From Cupriavidus sp. (GTDB lineage: Bacteria > Pseudomonadota > Gammaproteobacteria > Burkholderiales > Burkholderiaceae), in contig JAPSLC010000020.1 in assembly GCA_031181345.1 (NCBI GenBank), positions 1 to 64,000 on the forward strand: a stretch of DNA of 64,000 nt, read 5' to 3'. The position numbers and the translations under genes were made by a program. The notes under the pieces were generated by a model. That model made no database searches and had not been told where the DNA came from. It saw only the letters and a list, made by a program, of their open reading frames with translations. Of this stretch, positions 20,506 to 29,962 are shown piece after piece (the stretch's first letter is position 1; every line of letters starts with the position of its first letter).

Positions 20506-20685
20506 TCAGCCCTGCGCGGGAATCAGCTTCAGCTTGACCTCGCGCTCAACGCCCTTGGCGGCGTCCCGGATCTTGAACGTCCTGGTGGAGTTCAGCTTCC
20601 CGGTGGCAATGAACTCGCGCAGCGCCTTGTCGCTCTCGGGATCGTTGCGGATCAGCTTGACCGTGGTCCTGACAGTGGCTTTCAT
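20506..20685 (-). CDS. Small unassigned protein (59 residues)
   Basis: A basic soluble protein with no family I recognise. It has an N-terminal KATVRTTVKLIRNDPES stretch and an alternating beta-like C-terminus (STRTFKIRD, VEREVKLKLIP). The ATG at 20683-20685 has an excellent GGAGG nine bases upstream. A -10-like TATACT on the minus strand lies at 20707-20712, just downstream of the mcrC terminator hairpin, so this gene and the membrane-protein gene two bases later probably start their own transcript. Size and pairing would fit a small regulator or antitoxin, but nothing in the sequence proves that. Confidence 0.65.
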   Translation of the reverse strand: MKATVRTTVKLIRNDPESDKALREFIATGKLNSTRTFKIRDAAKGVEREVKLKLIPAQG

Positions 20686-20771
20686 CGCTTGTCCTCCAAT
20701 GGGAAAAGTATAGTCGACGTGCCATGGGGGGCCTGGGGGACAAGCGGACGTGGAAACCGGCCCCCAAAACA

Positions 20772-20810
20772 AACAACGCACTGAATCGTTGAACGATGCA
20801 GTGCGTTGTT
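20772..20810 (-). terminator. Terminator closing the restriction operon
   Basis: A near-perfect 39-base palindrome: AACAACGCACTG (20772-20783) pairs with CAGTGCGTTGTT (20799-20810), and ATCGTT (20785-20790) with AACGAT (20792-20797), with one mismatch. On the minus strand it is followed by TTGTTTGTTTTG, a U-rich tail. It lies 80 bases after the mcrC stop. Confidence 0.7.
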
Positions 20811-20889
20811 CCAGGGATTCTGGTGGGCGCGGTTATCCGCCCCATGCAGCTCAAAGGTATTGGGACGGGCTCCCGTGGACTTGCAGTTG

Positions 20890-22245
20890 TTACCGGGCGG
20901 CTGACAACTCTGCGCCGGCGGATTCCGCAGCGCCACTGTCCGCAAACGCCTCGGCAAACGGCGCGTCGCGCGGGATCGCCAGCCGCCGCGATGTCAGGCA
21001 GAACGGCAACACCCAAAGTCGCAGCCCTTCCGACTTCGGGAACTCGAACACCGGCGGTGGCTTGTCGAAGGCAGCCGTCTTCGGGTAGATCAGAACGACA
21101 TCGCCTTGGCCGTCCAGGTAGCTCTGGCCGTAGGCCTGTAGCTGGTAGAAATCCCCCTGCGACAGGCCGTACTTGTTTGTGCCGTTTGCCTTCGAGCCAT
21201 CCAGCAGCTTCCACTTGGTGTCCAGCACCAGGGCGTCGCGGCCGGCATCCCGAATCAGCAGATCGGGCTTCAGCCGAAACCAGTTCTGCCCACCATGACG
21301 AACTAGGTGATGGCTGCGGGCCTGCGTCTTCAGAGTCAGCGGCCGCGCCAGCTGTCTTGCCAGGTGCTTGGCGACGAATGCTTCGAACACTGCCTCCATC
21401 GGGTACAGCAACGACGGCGCACGGTGTCCGCCGGTGCCGGTCAAGGGGGACTCCCCGTCGAGGATCAGGCGAGCCCACGCTAGCGCGTCGGCGTAGTAAC
21501 CCATACCCCGGTCCAGCCGCACCCGCTGGAAGTCAAGCGCGGGCTGCGCCGACGCGGGGACGTCCGCAAACACGAACTGCAGTTCGCGGGCCAGTTGTTG
21601 GTTGGCCTGGGACGCGGACAGCATCAGTGCCCGCTGCAGCGCGGCGTGCAGCAAGCGGTTCTCCGGCCGATTGGTCAAAAACTCGTCGTGCTCGGTGAAG
21701 AAGCGGTCGGCCCGATACAGGTTTTGCCTCAGGTGCGGCGCCATCAGCAGCTTGCCTCGCAGGGCGAAGAGGTTGTCCTGCCGGCTCGAATAGTCGCTGC
21801 GCAGCCCGCGTTTGACGATGCGTTCCACGGTGCGCAGAAACTCTGCGATGAACACTTGCAGCACCGGCATGCGCGCCGCCGAGATCTTCGCGCTTTCGGT
21901 TTGAACATGGCGAAAGCCCTGAAGGCAGCAGAGCATCTCGATCAGCAGCTGGCGCGCCTCCTTGGCGCTCCCGCCGATGGCCTTGCCAATCTTGGGCAGC
22001 ACCTCGATCTGGAATCCATCCGGCGCGCGGATCACTCCGACGAAGCTGGTGACCTGCACGACGCGGCGCCCCTGGCGCTGGCCGAGACGAAGCCACGCAG
22101 CCTCTCTCGCCTCGGCGGATCGAAGGCACTGATCCTCCAGCCAGCCATAGACCTTGTCCGGGATACGATGCAGCCCTTCTGCACCCGCGGCATCCGACCC
22201 CTCTGCCATCAGCGCGTCGAACTCGTAGATCGTGATGCCGTTCAC
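20890..22245 (-). CDS. mcrC: McrC-family 5-methylcytosine restriction nuclease subunit
   Basis: A 451-residue partner of McrB. The C-terminal PD-(D/E)xK nuclease core is visible as LKPDLLIRD near residue 324 and LVLDTKWK about ten residues later, followed by the family's QLQAYGQSY segment. The N-terminal half has the McrC-specific GVIRAPDGFQIEVLPKIG and LRGKLLMAPHLRQN blocks. McrC joins McrB-DNA complexes and cuts modified DNA. Its start overlaps the mcrB stop by four bases (ATGA), so translation is coupled. Family length is typical and the catalytic residues look intact, so the gene appears functional. Confidence 0.9.
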   Translation of the reverse strand: MNGITIYEFDALMAEGSDAAGAEGLHRIPDKVYGWLEDQCLRSAEAREAAWLRLGQRQGRRVVQVTSFVGVIRAPDGFQIEVLPKIGKAIGGSAKEARQLLIEMLCCLQGFRHVQTESAKISAARMPVLQVFIAEFLRTVERIVKRGLRSDYSSRQDNLFALRGKLLMAPHLRQNLYRADRFFTEHDEFLTNRPENRLLHAALQRALMLSASQANQQLARELQFVFADVPASAQPALDFQRVRLDRGMGYYADALAWARLILDGESPLTGTGGHRAPSLLYPMEAVFEAFVAKHLARQLARPLTLKTQARSHHLVRHGGQNWFRLKPDLLIRDAGRDALVLDTKWKLLDGSKANGTNKYGLSQGDFYQLQAYGQSYLDGQGDVVLIYPKTAAFDKPPPVFEFPKSEGLRLWVLPFCLTSRRLAIPRDAPFAEAFADSGAAESAGAELSAAR

Positions 22246-24641
22246 CGGGGCTTCGGCACTAAGGCTGACAAGGTCTTGTAGATGCCGATGTAGGCATCCG
22301 GATTGGAGAACGCCGCATCCTGCACGGCGTACCGACGCTTGGTGGCGTAGCTGTCCAAGCTGTGTTCGCTTCCGAACAGGCGCTCCAGATCGTCCTCGTG
22401 ATCGGCTCTCTCACGCACGAACTGCGCGGCTTCCGGCTTCTGGTTGTCGGCCAGGACGAGGCGAATCTTCTGCCAGTCCTCGAAGAAGTACTCTTCGAGT
22501 AGGGGGAGGATGCGAGTGCTGAACACCTGCTGCAACGCGACAAGTCGCTCGTCACCATCGGACACGTTGGCCAGGGGTGCGAAGTACGCGTGGCCGATGC
22601 AATGATCGCGGTCGTATAGCGCCTCGACGCGCTGGTTGATGGCATCGAGCATGAGGGGAATGTTGATCACCTGCTCGCCAGAACTCACTCGCAAGCCCGC
22701 GAGAGGGGCGCCTGGGTCATCGCGGGCGTCCGGCATCACCGGCACGAACTCGAAGCGACGGCGCAACGCGGTGTCGAGCAGCGCTAGGGACCGGTCCGCC
22801 GTGTTCATGGTTCCGATGATGTCGACGTTGGCCGGCACCGAAAAACTCTCACCCGAGTAGGGCAACGTCACCGACACGGCATTCTCCGCACCCTCCCGCT
22901 TGTCGGGTTCGATCAGGGTGATCAGCTCGCCGAAGATCTTGCTGATGTTGCCCCGGTTGATCTCGTCAATCACCATCGCAAATCGCTGGTCCGGTGCCGA
23001 CCGAGCCCGGCGGCACAGATCCTTGAAGACGCCAGCTCGGATCTCGTACTGAATTTCGCCGGCCTCCGTATCACCGTCGAGCACCGGCCGCAGCCCCTCC
23101 ACGAATTCCTCGTAGCCGAAGGACTGGTGGAAGGTGACGAAGCTGTAGCGCTGGACCGCCCCGGTGTCGCGGTGGCCGGCCTTGAGTTCATCGACCAAGC
23201 GGACCAAGTCCTCGCAAGTGTCCCGCCAGTCGCCGGCCAAATGCCAGACCGACTCTGCTGACTTGTCAAAGACGCCCGGCGCGAGGCGCTTCTTCAGCTG
23301 CACGGTCGCGGAGTCCTCGACCGCGTGGGAGTTCAGCGTCTGCCAGAGAGTTTGCCGGATGTTCCGGTTCGAGCCGTTGGCAGCGATCACCGCCTTGATG
23401 AAGGGGTGCTCCGTGAGATCGCTTACCTTCCCTTTGCCGCCGAGGTCATAAAGCACTGCAACGGCGGCCTGCCACCACTTCAGGACCGCAATCCTTTCCG
23501 CAATGAATTGGCTGCGCCATTCCACTATGGACACCGCGGTCACGGCCTGTTCGTACTCTCGCTTGAGCAGCTTCGACAGCTCGTAGGTCTTCCCCGTTCC
23601 GGGCGGACCATAGTAGATGCGGTTGACGGGCTGCTGCGTTTCCGTCGTATCGCTGACCTCGTCGTCGTCGGTGTCTTCGCCCGGATCAAGCGGGTCGTCG
23701 CGCAGTTGATCGGGCCATAGGCCTGGCCGCTCGCTTTCAAGCACCAGCCAATCGTCCAGTGATTCACGCTCGATGGAGAGGGATGTTTCAATCTTCGCCA
23801 CCAGGTCGTCCGTCAAAAGCTCGCGGTTGAACTTGGCGACCGACCCTACGGGTCGTTTCCACGTGATCTTGCGGGCCCGAGTTCCACGAACGACGCCCAG
23901 TACGCCTACCGCGCGCTCACTACCGGGGTTCTTGCGCCCGAAACGCACTTGAATGCCCTTGCCCATGTGCCACCAGTCCAAGCCGGCCGCGTGCACCGCC
24001 CTGGCCAGACGGCAGAACAACGCCTTGTCCTGGAGCGACCACGAGGCGCGGAAGGTCTGGAACGCCGGCTTGCTGTCGAAATGCTTAAGCAAATCCTCGT
24101 CACTGAGTGTCTTCCCCAGGTTTAACTGCGCAACCACGTCGTCGTAGCGCAGCTTGAAGGTTCGGATCGCATCGACGCTCCACGCTGCCAATTGGTCCAG
24201 TGACTTCTCAAGGCCGTCTGCAGCCAGCAGCTTGGCGACGAAAGGGGCCATGTTGTCGTAAGGCCCACGGAGTGTTAAGTACGCGCGCCGCGTGGCGTCC
24301 GATTCATCGAGTCCCACGGTATCGATCTTCACCACGAAACCATCATCGGCTCCTATGCCCACGGTGTAAGCCAGCGCCTTCGGCGCTTCGGGCGATGGGT
24401 AGATCTTGGCCCAGTTGTAGCTCGCGAAGTTGTTGCCCTGAGTGGTCGGACGCTTGCGGATCTCGACGTGGCCCACGGGGAACAACGCATCCTTGACCTT
24501 TTCGGCCCACGCCTCGGTAATCTCGTAGGCTTTCTTCAGGTCTTCGTAGGCACGGTTCTGCTCGGGGTTCGACTCGTCGCGCCTTTGACCCTTCCATCGA
24601 TTCAGCAGCTTGAAGTGTTCAGTGGTGAAATAATCCGCCAT
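22242..24641 (-). CDS. mcrB: McrB-like AAA+ GTPase with novel N-terminal domain
   Basis: A 799-residue modification-dependent restriction motor. The AAA+ part has Walker A GPPGTGKT at 345-352, Walker B FAMVIDEINRG around 554-564, the McrB GTPase signature TMNTADRS at 611-618, and the arginine region ALRRRFEF at 625-632. McrB hydrolyses GTP and translocates DNA for McrC. The first 330 residues would hold the modified-DNA reader; they contain YNWAKIYPSPEAPKALAYTVG and WWHMGKGIQVRFG and do not match the E. coli McrB N-domain that I know. The ATG at 24639-24641 lies 5 bases after the upstream stop. An acidic linker (GEDTDDDEVSDTTET) joins the two parts. Confidence 0.9.
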   Translation of the reverse strand: MADYFTTEHFKLLNRWKGQRRDESNPEQNRAYEDLKKAYEITEAWAEKVKDALFPVGHVEIRKRPTTQGNNFASYNWAKIYPSPEAPKALAYTVGIGADDGFVVKIDTVGLDESDATRRAYLTLRGPYDNMAPFVAKLLAADGLEKSLDQLAAWSVDAIRTFKLRYDDVVAQLNLGKTLSDEDLLKHFDSKPAFQTFRASWSLQDKALFCRLARAVHAAGLDWWHMGKGIQVRFGRKNPGSERAVGVLGVVRGTRARKITWKRPVGSVAKFNRELLTDDLVAKIETSLSIERESLDDWLVLESERPGLWPDQLRDDPLDPGEDTDDDEVSDTTETQQPVNRIYYGPPGTGKTYELSKLLKREYEQAVTAVSIVEWRSQFIAERIAVLKWWQAAVAVLYDLGGKGKVSDLTEHPFIKAVIAANGSNRNIRQTLWQTLNSHAVEDSATVQLKKRLAPGVFDKSAESVWHLAGDWRDTCEDLVRLVDELKAGHRDTGAVQRYSFVTFHQSFGYEEFVEGLRPVLDGDTEAGEIQYEIRAGVFKDLCRRARSAPDQRFAMVIDEINRGNISKIFGELITLIEPDKREGAENAVSVTLPYSGESFSVPANVDIIGTMNTADRSLALLDTALRRRFEFVPVMPDARDDPGAPLAGLRVSSGEQVINIPLMLDAINQRVEALYDRDHCIGHAYFAPLANVSDGDERLVALQQVFSTRILPLLEEYFFEDWQKIRLVLADNQKPEAAQFVRERADHEDDLERLFGSEHSLDSYATKRRYAVQDAAFSNPDAYIGIYKTLSALVPKPR

Positions 24642-24646
24642 CGTTC

Positions 24647-25360
24647 TTAGATCCCTTCGACATCGATCCCGTGCTCGGCCAGCCAGGCCTTGCGCTGAGC
24701 GTAATCCGGCATCGCGTGCTCCACGTGCAGCCAGAACGCTGGCGTGTGGTGCGGCTCGTGCAGATGGGCGATCTCGTGCACCACCACGTACTCGGCGATA
24801 CGCGCCGGCAGCAGAATCGCCTTCCAGTGAAAGTACAGCCAGTCCCCCTTGCCGCACGAGCCCCAGCGGTAGCCCAGGTCCTGCACCTTCACGCCGGCGG
24901 GGGAAACTTCCATGCGCGCCTGGTACTCGGCTACCCGGCTCGACAGCCACGTCCTGGCACGCTCGCTGTACCAGCAGACGAAATGCTCGCGCGCGGCGGG
25001 CAAAGCATTCCGGCGCAGGCAGAAGCGGCCGGCCATCAGCTTCAGCGGCACATCCTGTTCATCCACCAGCTTCAACCTATGACTACGCCCCAGGTACAGG
25101 AAGCCCTCGCCGCCGACGAACTCCTTCCGCGGTACCTTGCGCTGCAAGCGATCCTTTTCAGCCAGCTTGGTGTAGATCCAGAAGCGCTTTTCCAACACGA
25201 AGGCGCGCAGTGCCGCTTCGTCTGCCTCGGGCGGGGCCGACAGCACCAGCTCCCCGTCACGCTCGACGGTGATCTGCATCGTCCTGCGACGCGCGCTGTG
25301 CCGCACGTGGAACTGCAACTCGTCCACCTGGATTCTGGGCAACTTCACCGGTACGAGCAT
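24647..25360 (-). CDS. YgjP-like (DUF45, M48-type) metalloprotease
   Basis: A 237-residue putative zinc metallopeptidase. The zinc motif VVHEIAHLHEPHHTPAFW is near residue 195, preceded by YRWGSCGKGDWLYFHW, which is the hallmark of the YgjP/SprT-related DUF45 family. The N-terminus (VRHSARRRTMQITVERDGEL) is also typical. These genes are repeatedly found beside type I restriction operons, with an unknown role. It sits 4 bases after hsdR and 5 bases before mcrB, so it bridges the two restriction systems on one transcript. Confidence 0.88.
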   Translation of the reverse strand: MLVPVKLPRIQVDELQFHVRHSARRRTMQITVERDGELVLSAPPEADEAALRAFVLEKRFWIYTKLAEKDRLQRKVPRKEFVGGEGFLYLGRSHRLKLVDEQDVPLKLMAGRFCLRRNALPAAREHFVCWYSERARTWLSSRVAEYQARMEVSPAGVKVQDLGYRWGSCGKGDWLYFHWKAILLPARIAEYVVVHEIAHLHEPHHTPAFWLHVEHAMPDYAQRKAWLAEHGIDVEGI

Positions 25361-25364
25361 CGGT

Positions 25365-28300
25365 TCACACCTGCATCAGCTTGTCGTGGTTGGCGCGAGC
25401 CTGTTCGACCAGCTTATCGGCGAGCACACCCGCCTTTTCGACATCCAAGAGCGGCGGGCGCATCCGCATCAGGTGCTCGAACAGTTGCCCGTTCAGGTTG
25501 TCCTGGTCGGCTCGCTTGTTCGCGCTCCAGATGCCCCGGTTGCCCTGCAGTTCCTGAACAAGCAAGTCCACCAACTCGACGGTCACGTCCTTCAGGCGCA
25601 GCAGCTCGGCCGAAGTGGGTGTCTGGCCGGCACGGACGACGTCCACAACAGTGCGCAGGAAGGGCTCGCAATGCGAGGGCAGGTCACCCTGGGCGTCGGC
25701 AGCGCCCGCCTTGCCTGAGCGCAGTTCATCGATCATCTTCTGCAGCTGAGCAATGACCTCGTTCCACTGCTCACCCAGCGTCCTAAGAATCTCGTTCAAC
25801 CGCTCGGAGAGCTTGCGGTACAGCACCGGGTCTTCGTCCGTGTGCTTGCGGATGTGCGAGCGGATCGCGTGTTCCATTTCGGACGCCTTAGCTCGGTCGC
25901 TGACCGCCCGTGCCACGTGGGTATCGAATTCGGCGTCGGTCAGCTGAATCGGCGGGATCTTGGGGTCGATGCCCAGCGAGATCACGTGTTCATCGATCAG
26001 CTTGCGCACCTTGGCCCCGACGTCCTTGCCGAGAACTTGCGTGTCCTTGTAGCGGTTGCGCGCCCGCGCGTGGATGTAGGCCAGCCGCTTCGCGTCGGCC
26101 GAGTACGGCAGGCCTTCGGGGCGCGGCAGCACCGTGTCCAGCGACGCCAAGAAGGCCTTGAGCTTGACCGCGAACTCTGCCCGCAGCTTCTCGCCGCCTA
26201 GCGCCTCGACGCAGGCCTCGGCGTCGTCCAACGACTCGACGCCCCGCTGCCGGAACAGGTCCACCACGCGCAGGTGCCTGTCGCGCAGCACCGGCACCTC
26301 GTCCTTCAGGCTGGCCAGCGCGCCTTCCACGTCCTCGTCGGCGTAGGCTGCCAGGGCCTCCTTCAGGTGCTGCGCCACACCGTAATAGTCGACCACGATG
26401 CCACAGCGCTTTCCGGAGCCGGTGCGGTTGACCCGGGCGATAGCCTGCAGCAGTTCGGCTTCGCGGATCGGCCGATCCAGGTACATCACGCCCTCGATGG
26501 GCGCGTCGAAGCCGGTAAGCAGCATCGACTTCACCACCAGGAAGGCCAGGGGGTCGGTCTTGGCGGGGTTGGCGTGGAGCAGCGGCTTCTTGAAGCGCTT
26601 GATCAGTTGCTCATGCACGGCGGCGTCGGTCCAGGTCTTCCACGCCGGGTCGTCGTTGTTGCTGCCCGAGATGATCGACGCGAACTCGATCCGCAAAAGA
26701 GTGTCGCGGTAGCGCCAAGCCTGAACCACTGCCTGCAGCGGGGACGAGCGCTGGCACAGGGCTTCGTCGTCCAGAGCCTTGTCCTGCGGGCTCAGGGCAT
26801 GGGCCTCGGCCAGCAGCTCGTCGCGTGCCGTCTTCAGCGCCTCGAAGTAGCGTACAGCCGCCAGGCGGCTGTACGCCACCACCTGCGCCTTGTAGCCGTT
26901 GGGCAGGATGTGGGTGACGTAGTGGCGCAGCATGTCCCGGGCCTTTTCGGCGATGAGCGCCGGGGCGTCGAAGATGTGGCCCTTGGTGGCGTACTTCTGC
27001 TTGATCGCCTCCAGTTCCTCGGGCGTGTGTTGGCGGAACAGATCCTCGAACAACTCGTCCAGGCTGGTGCCGTCTTTTATCGCGCCGTTGGCGGTGCGCC
27101 CCTCGTAGAGCACCGGCACCGTGGCGCCGTCGGCCTCGGCCTCCTTGATCGTGTAGCGGTCGATGAACTCGCCGAAGATTTCATGGGTGCGTTTCTTCTC
27201 GCCCATGATGATCGGCGTGCCGGTGAAGCCGATGCGCGCGCAGTTGGGCAGCCCTGCCAGCAGGTTGGCGTGCAGGTCGCCCGCCTGCGTGCGGTGGGCC
27301 TCGTCGACCAGCACGAGGATGCTGTCGTCCTCGTTCAGCACCTCAAACTTCTCGCCGGCCTTGTAGTTGGCCTTCGGCTCTTCCACCTTAGGTAGATAGT
27401 CCGGCGTCAGCGGTGCATCGCCCGCGGTATCGGGGTCACGGTACTTCTGGATCGTGGCAAAAATCAGCCCCGGCCCTTTGCGCCGCGCCAGCGCTTTTAC
27501 GCCGGCCGTGCTGTCCGCCACCTCCACCACCTCGCCGGTAAGTGTGGCCGTCACGGATAGCTGGCTCTGCAGGTCCTTGCGATCGGTGACGACGATGACC
27601 TTGAAGCGGCGCAGTTCGGCATCCGCGCGCATCTTGCGCACCAGGAAGACCATCGTCAAGCTCTTGCCCGACCCCTGGGTGTGCCAGATGATGCCGCCGC
27701 GCTCGTCGTGCTCACCGTGCTGCAAACGCGTCTTGCCGGTCTTGAGCCGCGCGATGGCGCGGTTCACCGCCCGGTACTGCTGATAGCGGCACACCGACTT
27801 GATGGTCTGACCACCCACTTGCATGAACAGCAGGAAGTTCTTCACGACGTCCAGCAGGTGCGCGGGTGCCAGTAGCCCCGCGATCAGGCGCTCCTGCTCC
27901 GACAAGCTGGGCTTGCCCAGCTTCTCGGCTACCTCGATCTCGCTGCCGGTGCCATGCGGGCCGACCACCGTTTTCCACTGCGCGTAGTGCTCGAACGCTG
28001 CGCCAACGCAGCCCACGCGCGCCTCGTCGAAACTGGTCGCCACCAGCAGCTGGTTGGTGGCGAACAGCGCCTCATTCCCCTCGTTGTCGTCGATCTCGAA
28101 GGCAGCCTTGCGCTGATTGCTGTAGCGGCGCAGCTGGTCCACGGCTTCGGCCAGCGGCTCAGGAATGGACGGGCTCTTGCACTCCACCACCACCAGCGGC
28201 AGGCCGTTCACCAGCAGCACGAGATCGGGCACGATGAAGGCCTTCGCGCTATTGAAGCCTGGTGGGCAATCGACGCGGTACTGATTGACGACCTCGAAGC

Positions 28301-28682
28301 GGTTGTTGGCCGGCTTGTCCCAGTCGATGTAGCGGATGGTTTGACCGCGCCCGCCATCCCAGCCGGGCAGGCCCTCGACCGTCAGCCCCTTGATCAGAAG
28401 CTCGGTGGCCTTCTGGTTGGCCTCCATCAGCTTGTGCGTTCCGAGCCGGGTGATAGCCGCCACGGCTTCCGACAGACGCGTATCCTCCAGCCACGGTTGA
28501 CCATCAGGACCAGGATTCACTGCACGCAAATGCTCGCGCAGCACGCCCTCCTGGATCACCTCGGTGAAGCTGCTGCGCCTAGTGAGCGCTGGCGTGTCGA
28601 GGCTGCCTTCGGTGTAGGCCCAGCCCAGCCCCTGCAATTGGGCGACGAAGGGCCTTTCGACGTCTTCGAGTTCCCACGCCAT
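25365..28682 (-). CDS. hsdR: Type I restriction enzyme R subunit
   Basis: A 1105-residue motor-nuclease subunit. The N-terminal nuclease domain has PD at 152-153 and ECK at 167-169 (VVVECKSP). The helicase core has Walker A TQGSGKS near 335-341, the DEAH box (VLVDEAHRTQ) near 460, and a later FDAPIEGVMYLDRPI and QAIARVNRTGSGK motif VI region. The C-terminal part is helical and binds HsdM. It translocates DNA using ATP and cleaves when HsdS-HsdM finds unmodified sites. The ATG (28680-28682) overlaps the hsdS stop by one base. No disruption is visible. Confidence 0.95.
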   Translation of the reverse strand: MAWELEDVERPFVAQLQGLGWAYTEGSLDTPALTRRSSFTEVIQEGVLREHLRAVNPGPDGQPWLEDTRLSEAVAAITRLGTHKLMEANQKATELLIKGLTVEGLPGWDGGRGQTIRYIDWDKPANNRFEVVNQYRVDCPPGFNSAKAFIVPDLVLLVNGLPLVVVECKSPSIPEPLAEAVDQLRRYSNQRKAAFEIDDNEGNEALFATNQLLVATSFDEARVGCVGAAFEHYAQWKTVVGPHGTGSEIEVAEKLGKPSLSEQERLIAGLLAPAHLLDVVKNFLLFMQVGGQTIKSVCRYQQYRAVNRAIARLKTGKTRLQHGEHDERGGIIWHTQGSGKSLTMVFLVRKMRADAELRRFKVIVVTDRKDLQSQLSVTATLTGEVVEVADSTAGVKALARRKGPGLIFATIQKYRDPDTAGDAPLTPDYLPKVEEPKANYKAGEKFEVLNEDDSILVLVDEAHRTQAGDLHANLLAGLPNCARIGFTGTPIIMGEKKRTHEIFGEFIDRYTIKEAEADGATVPVLYEGRTANGAIKDGTSLDELFEDLFRQHTPEELEAIKQKYATKGHIFDAPALIAEKARDMLRHYVTHILPNGYKAQVVAYSRLAAVRYFEALKTARDELLAEAHALSPQDKALDDEALCQRSSPLQAVVQAWRYRDTLLRIEFASIISGSNNDDPAWKTWTDAAVHEQLIKRFKKPLLHANPAKTDPLAFLVVKSMLLTGFDAPIEGVMYLDRPIREAELLQAIARVNRTGSGKRCGIVVDYYGVAQHLKEALAAYADEDVEGALASLKDEVPVLRDRHLRVVDLFRQRGVESLDDAEACVEALGGEKLRAEFAVKLKAFLASLDTVLPRPEGLPYSADAKRLAYIHARARNRYKDTQVLGKDVGAKVRKLIDEHVISLGIDPKIPPIQLTDAEFDTHVARAVSDRAKASEMEHAIRSHIRKHTDEDPVLYRKLSERLNEILRTLGEQWNEVIAQLQKMIDELRSGKAGAADAQGDLPSHCEPFLRTVVDVVRAGQTPTSAELLRLKDVTVELVDLLVQELQGNRGIWSANKRADQDNLNGQLFEHLMRMRPPLLDVEKAGVLADKLVEQARANHDKLMQV

Positions 28683-29962
28683 CAGGCACACTCCTTCCGT
28701 CGTTCAGCTTCTGTCAGAAGGGGCGTGACGCGGACGCGGCCGGTGAGGAGGTCGTCCATGAGGCCGGCCTTCTGAAGCGTCAGCTTGAACAGCATCTGCC
28801 GATTGCCCTCGATGTGTTGCTCAATGGACTCAACGCGCACGGCGATCCCAACCGCCTCTTCGGGCGACGGTAGCGGGACGAGGAGGTTGAGCACATCGCT
28901 GCCCTTGATGTTCTTCTGCACTCCGCCAACTGCCAGTCGCCCCAGATAGGGACGACCCTGCGGGGAGTTGAAGTACCGGCGGTAGAAGCGGTTCAACCGA
29001 AGGTCTCGCATCCGGAACCGGATCAAGAACGCACCGGGTACGACAGGAATGTCGTGGCCGGCAAACACACCCGTCACTCCGCAAGTCCCGCTTCGAGAGA
29101 TAACGATGTCCCCGGGACGAAGCAAGTGATCAGCAAACACTGATGGTGCAATCGCTGCCCGCGGCATTGTGGACAGCGAAATGTTCCCCTCATCGTCCAT
29201 GTCGGTCGTGCGAAGGGTTGCAAGCGGCCCGTTCTCATCGTAAGCATCAGACGGGAAGCGAGGACCGAACGCACTTGACTCGCAAAGGCTACCAAAGGAG
29301 GGGTAAGCCCATTCCTTCGGAATCCAACCTAGGGGTGACCGCTTGTAGAGATGCGGCGCCTCGGCCTTGGTAGGGCGTAGCTCGCCGTTGGCGTCGATGC
29401 CGCGCGTGAGCAGGTCGTGCAGAAGGCCCTGCTTGATGGCCTTGAGCTTGGCGATGATCGCTTCGGTTTCGTGGATGGCAGTGTCCACGGTATCGAGGAC
29501 CTTCGCAATCTTTGACTGTTCAGGAAAGCTTGGACAGAAAACTTCAAGTCCACGCAGGTGCTTCCACGACGTTCGCGGCATTTTCGTGCCGATCGACCTC
29601 ATCTCAGCCGCGGCACCAACTTGTTCTGTCCTGAGCACCATTCCCGCAAAGCTTGGATCAATGCCAGTGTTCGCGCGTAGGACGAGAATGTCGGTCGAGC
29701 AGTAGCCGTTAAAAGGCGCCACGACGCATTTGCGCAGGTTCGGGCGGAGCTTGCCAAAGAGGACGTCGCCGGCCTGAAAGATTGAGTTGGTACTGACCGA
29801 CGAGCTCGCGAGTGACCACCCCGTCAGGTGCGCTCCGCGAGACGGGATGTTTTCCAGTCCGACGTAGGGCCGCGTGGGGTCCTTGTGAACAGTGATCTTG
29901 GTGTCGACATGCGACACCAGTTCCGACAGCGCGCGGTAGCAGATCGCTTCAGAGTCAGGCAT
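28682..29962 (-). CDS. hsdS: Type I restriction enzyme S (specificity) subunit
   Basis: A 426-residue DNA-recognition subunit. Two target-recognition domains are arranged in tandem: the first at about residues 10-145, ended by the conserved helical spacer [18 protein letters not shown], and the second at about residues 215-365, ended by [17 protein letters not shown]. The central repeat [15 protein letters not shown] and C-terminal [13 protein letters not shown] are the usual circular-symmetry elements. The target sequence cannot be predicted by reading. It overlaps hsdM by 8 bases and hsdR by one, so the three are co-translated. Third-position G/C is visibly lower here than in the flanking chromosome. 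Confidence 0.94.
   Translation of the reverse strand: MPDSEAICYRALSELVSHVDTKITVHKDPTRPYVGLENIPSRGAHLTGWSLASSSVSTNSIFQAGDVLFGKLRPNLRKCVVAPFNGYCSTDILVLRANTGIDPSFAGMVLRTEQVGAAAEMRSIGTKMPRTSWKHLRGLEVFCPSFPEQSKIAKVLDTVDTAIHETEAIIAKLKAIKQGLLHDLLTRGIDANGELRPTKAEAPHLYKRSPLGWIPKEWAYPSFGSLCESSAFGPRFPSDAYDENGPLATLRTTDMDDEGNISLSTMPRAAIAPSVFADHLLRPGDIVISRSGTCGVTGVFAGHDIPVVPGAFLIRFRMRDLRLNRFYRRYFNSPQGRPYLGRLAVGGVQKNIKGSDVLNLLVPLPSPEEAVGIAVRVESIEQHIEGNRQMLFKLTLQKAGLMDDLLTGRVRVTPLLTEAERRKECA

Noticed and set aside
20811..20889. att-like copy of the tRNA-Ala 3' end at the left island edge
   Set aside because: The only resemblance was a short TGGTGG-type match; the diagnostic GGATCGAAC part is absent.
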